Under the pieces are notes generated by a model that made no database searches, was not told the DNA's origin, and saw only the letters and a list, made by a program, of their open reading frames with translations. A stretch of DNA of 64,000 bases, taken from the NCBI RefSeq assembly GCF_042646065.1, contig NZ_JBHRTA010000035.1, forward strand, positions 12,049 to 76,048. The letters are read 5' to 3'. Shown in pieces: positions 62,601-64,000 of this stretch. Positions within the stretch are counted from its first letter, which is position 1, and every line of letters starts with the position of its first letter. The position numbers and the translations under genes are program-made. This DNA comes from Parapedobacter deserti (lineage in GTDB: Bacteria; Bacteroidota; Bacteroidia; Sphingobacteriales; Sphingobacteriaceae).

Positions 62601-64000
62601 TCAGGTATCTACGCCAAAAAATTGGTTGCTTTCTAACTTCAGCACGTCTTACCAATTTTTGCCGGAAAGTACTCAAGCTTGTGCTGCCGAGCGGAGTTTT
62701 GCATTGACTATTAATGAGGTACCTGCGGCGCCGACCAGCGTTGGGAATCAACAAGCCTGTATTTCGGATGTTGCCCAGTTAACTGCTACGGCAACGCCTC
62801 CGGCCGGGTCGACATTGACCTGGTACGATGCACCGGTAGGTGGAAATGCGGTAACCGATCCGAGCTTGGATACGGTTGGCGTGGTCACCTATTACGCCGA
62901 GGCTGACAATGGGACTTGTGTAAGTACCACCAGGACACCGGTGACATTGAGCATCATGGAGTCCCCCGTGCTTTCTGAAATTGACAATGTCGTCAATTGC
63001 GGCCCCTATGAATTGCCGGTCATACAAGGCGAACACCTTACCGGGAATGAAGCTTATTATACCGGTGCGGGTGGTACCGGCACAAAGTACTTACCGGGCG
63101 ATGTCTTCAGTACACTGGGTATGTCTACACTGTATGTGTACGATGCAACGGAAGCGAGCGCTAATTGCGCTGGAAGCTTATCGGTCTCCAACAATACGAA
63201 GCTTACCCAGGCCGATATGGGCGGTGCTTACCTCTACGACGTTGACAATACGGATTTTTGGAACGGCACGGCCAGTACAGATATAAATTACGACCCGGCA
63301 GATCCGGCCTGGAACGGCCAAACGTATAAGACGATTGCCGGTGACATCAACATTACAGGCGCTAACGACTGTTTCGGTACCCAAGTGCAGATAACCGCAA
63401 AAGTTACCATAGTGAATAGGGGGCCGGGAGCAGGAAACTTATATGCAGGTCAACTGGGCATTTGGCATAATGAGACCAACGAAACGCTATATACTACGCA
63501 TCTACGCTCCACGCCGGTTGGGCCGGCAATCAATGTGACCGTAACAGGCGTGGTGCCTTTGGCGGACTTAGCTGCCGGCAAACTTTCTTTTATCGTTTCA
63601 CTGGAAACGCTGCATGGTAGCGCCAAGAGTTGGACGGTTTCCGGTTTTGAGGCCGATTATCAGTTTCTTCCTGAAACAACGGGTGTATGTTCGGCAGAAC
63701 GCAGCTTTGAGCTGACCATCAACGAAACACCCGCGGCACCGACCAGCGGCGGAAATCAACAGGCTTGTATTTCGGATCTTGCGGATAAATTGACCGCTAC
63801 GGCCGTTGTTCCGGGCAGCGCACAATTGGTTTGGTATGACGCGCCGGTGGGCGGAAACGTGGTGACAGACCCCAGTTTGGATGCGGTCGGTACGGTTACC
63901 TATTTTGCAGCAGCGGATAACGGAATATGTGAGAGCACGACCCGGACGCCGGTGACATTGAGTATTACGGCGTCTCCGGTGCTGGATGATATGGAAGACG
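56653..64000 (+). CDS. Giant secreted repeat protein with IgGFc-binding-like N-terminus (partial at right edge)
   Basis: The frame from ATG 56653 stays open to the window end, at least 2449 codons. A signal peptide ends TSKAQ. Residues about 40-460 resemble the IgGFc-binding domain (FDTEYWLALPTTDVKYRAGS, GRQGFLVLATEDNTTVTITP). An Ig-like or PKD module follows (CAGQSVSFTPQI, SYSWTGPDG), then a calcium-type EICGNGIDDDGNGVADC segment, a carbohydrate-binding-like beta domain, and from about 60650 a repeat region. The repeats combine an Ig-like part (GTVTYYAAADDGTCISTSRT) and a larger beta domain (NEAYYTAPNGGGTRYLPGDV). It is probably exported by the type IX system through a C-terminal signal outside the window and may act in adhesion or gliding; this is inference. 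Confidence 0.85.
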   Translation, partial: MIITSTFRPAAFYLFSAIAIIALNFLPGTSKAQSSVTFDTEYWLALPTTDVKYRAGSMFHISTFDAPATVTLSAPLTPGFAPKTINIAANGTGSIPLTNDEVALLVNNVGNSIAGTGVRVETNAKISIYYEPGSLAASPDLLSLKGGEALGTEFLVPMQQTSMVRDPDGRQGFLVLATEDNTTVTITPKAAITGRAAGIPFTITLQRGETYFAETPGFDPGVSGSLVSSDKLIAITIFSELMRHGATSADLGCEQIVPIKNIGTEYLIIRGYRTDGDVVYFTAVEDNTELSVNGVTVATLNATDTYSLSVDADIYHVQSSNKVTALHLSGVAGEESFSLLPAQLGCNGSNLVQVVRANNNAFYVNIASPTPDGFSVNGNTSLLDPSVFLPIPGTTWYYARVEVPSTLVGAGATVSVANSDPAVKFQMGVFHTNAGGARYGYFSSYSGTLVNFADSEQEVCAGQSVSFTPQIISSDPILSYSWTGPDGSVVSNEEVLTLDNVAVSNSGTYTLTIQTVVCSVAESVQLTVHAQPAAPSSGGDLEERATNPIQTLTAVATLPVDAPAGASIVWYDAATGGNVVASPTLNAIGTVTYYAETTISGVCPSATRTPVKLTILSDVEICGNGIDDDGNGVADCDDPACNPFVNYFANGSLEEYTECPDLSNAGTLEYAVSWKTSLPAPDQLGGQLLVNDPANGCVSPRPNSGWPATTNLPAGSDGVAWGGMHGGAPNQGLEDFQNTLVAPLPAGTYTFTFSAGYLVNDPYTAPGFFRFYGVRSGEPDFTTAHPLGDSPLINNAISSSNPTWREYSFTFNSTEVYDRIYMVAYSGPTGRSYLVFDGFKMQFNPPVVEFQNPLATCLPNAVLQVKDPDPAWVSYQWYMDGTLIPGATGATYQPTTGQLGVFTVSAVMASGCTTPESGGISLGSNCPVPFECNGSAYLVSSPAGTTPSTLFIVNSENPTEILATLSLSIPDRYNAIGYNFEDNLIYGMVAGDSPSLNAVDIVRIDGEGTVTGLGKPTAVAGQAPGLATWTNLPATNPNGGIVTLATGVVGSDNMFYTTVRTSTATDNYLAKVDLTTMRYTTVKLSGNFTGMADLAFSPYDGMLYGLQGNQLIRTNPTNGQQSVITPAAGSAAVPGAGAGGAWNDAQGRVYFYSNGGNSTNGGLRLYRYNPVNGAFENLSAVTAYPTFDATACYPTRMDKRVIMPAGGLTPGDVVEFEFSIYNSQALPATYEFEDVLTSADLSWVDASVSPASPGGGTVTISGNTLRISGITVDPLPQTGGVPLTFRVSLNVADNAAYNTCYTNQATIKTGNLTVYSDDPDTQEGNDPTVFCTNPCDVPAPVSGGNLQACMADLNGGKLTASATVPAGTDLVWYDAPTGGNVVADPSLSTIGTVTYYAAADDGTCISTSRTPVTLNVTATPVLDEVLDVSSCGPLELPAISGQYLSGNEAYYTAPNGGGTRYLPGDVYSAVGTSTLYLFDQSEALTNCQGSLTVAPNTSYVIDYLFNTNSHFQYPGTVEPAFFQGTASQQILHDIPGTPVGTGSQTYLGVVGDVSIGNTADCFGTEVNLNVQVTVTNQGPGNGAGYSGRLTIFNKATNQALYERGLTVNFPANGSMTPTVSGVVPVSDVLAGNIAILIAVETYQGSRKNWLLSDFSAAYQFLPESTQACSAEQSFELTINEVPAAPISSGNQQACISDVAQLTATATPPAGTTLIWYDAPVDGNVVLDPSLDTVGTVTYFAAADNGICSSSTRTAVTLSILPTPVLEEVQDTTVCGPFELPTISGENLTGNEAYYTAPNGGGTKYLPGDVISTPGTSTLYIFDQSEALANCQGSLTVAPNTSYTLSDLFDDTHFRYPGTVDPAFWQGTSNQQILYNNPGTPSGGIQTYLGIIGDVSVGSTADCFGSQVSITAQVNVANQGPGPTYGYSGRMAIFNKTTNQLLYDAQLPASMAAYTSVLLTVTGVVPLSEVSAGNIAIVIVVETDQVSTPKNWLLSNFSTSYQFLPESTQACAAERSFALTINEVPAAPTSVGNQQACISDVAQLTATATPPAGSTLTWYDAPVGGNAVTDPSLDTVGVVTYYAEADNGTCVSTTRTPVTLSIMESPVLSEIDNVVNCGPYELPVIQGEHLTGNEAYYTGAGGTGTKYLPGDVFSTLGMSTLYVYDATEASANCAGSLSVSNNTKLTQADMGGAYLYDVDNTDFWNGTASTDINYDPADPAWNGQTYKTIAGDINITGANDCFGTQVQITAKVTIVNRGPGAGNLYAGQLGIWHNETNETLYTTHLRSTPVGPAINVTVTGVVPLADLAAGKLSFIVSLETLHGSAKSWTVSGFEADYQFLPETTGVCSAERSFELTINETPAAPTSGGNQQACISDLADKLTATAVVPGSAQLVWYDAPVGGNVVTDPSLDAVGTVTYFAAADNGICESTTRTPVTLSITASPVLDDMED
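60655..64000 (+). repeat. Long tandem repeats of about 1.02 kb inside the giant protein gene
   Basis: Landmarks in successive units lie at 60688, 61723, 62749 and 63757, that is 345, 342 and 336 codons apart. The junction of units two and three is identical over more than 50 bp (around 61723 and 62749), while other parts have diverged, suggesting recent recombination or conversion. A shorter single Ig-like module occurs earlier at about 58255-58500. Confidence 0.9.

Overview
The window comes from a Bacteroidota chromosome, most likely Sphingobacteriaceae or a close relative. Signs of this are SusC/SusD pairs controlled by FecI-type sigma factors and FecR anti-sigma factors, promoter elements of the form TAnnTTTG, near absence of Shine-Dalgarno sequences, and families such as DUF6266, DUF5675 and DUF4172-Fic. 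The genus is inferred from gene style only. I recognised no tRNA, rRNA or CRISPR array.

Layout. 1-5133: the left edge cuts a sigma - FecR - SusC nutrient-uptake locus on the minus strand. 5545-9562: a YczE-type membrane protein, a two-domain redoxin, and a Fic-protein cassette bracketed by 83-bp direct repeats. 9611-18113: a complete minus-strand glycan locus (sigma, FecR, SusC, SusD, sulfatase) with two near-identical hairpins at its ends, probably for a sulfated glycan. 18219-29760: housekeeping and accessory genes, including a protein with two receiver-like halves, an AraC/VOC/SRPBCC group, an FAD monooxygenase, and a WD40/outer-membrane-barrel protein followed by a LytS/LytTR two-component pair.

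29874-35613 is a gene graveyard: a broken fibronectin-III protein, an IS256 transposase tail ending in a perfect 46-bp palindrome, truncated AraC genes, a degraded DUF433/DUF5615 toxin-antitoxin pair, an oxidoreductase with its middle missing, an IS3 fragment inside a PIN toxin gene, and a duplicated 3' end of the YczE gene. 35603-40590 is AT-rich and holds the best candidate for an undescribed system: a four-gene minus-strand array of an HTH protein, two very small proteins (one GTG-initiated, acidic and absent from simple ATG gene calling) and a 1092-residue SMEK-domain STAND NTPase. Immediately right of it, 40668-40943 looks like a stand-alone structured RNA with its own promoter element and terminator.

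41120-46868 is a SusC - SusD - thioredoxin operon. 47611-52010 is a compact minus-strand array of lipoprotein, membrane protein, histidine kinase, LuxR-type regulator, AraC regulator and second lipoprotein, mostly with overlapping ends. 52187-55179 is a phage-like cassette (HTH protein, two DUF6266 paralogues with unusually strong ribosome binding sites, DUF5675, a structured element, two small proteins). 55371-56329 holds two FtsX-type permeases that have each lost their centre. From 56653 to the right edge runs one giant secreted protein with an IgGFc-binding-like N-terminus and ~1-kb repeats.
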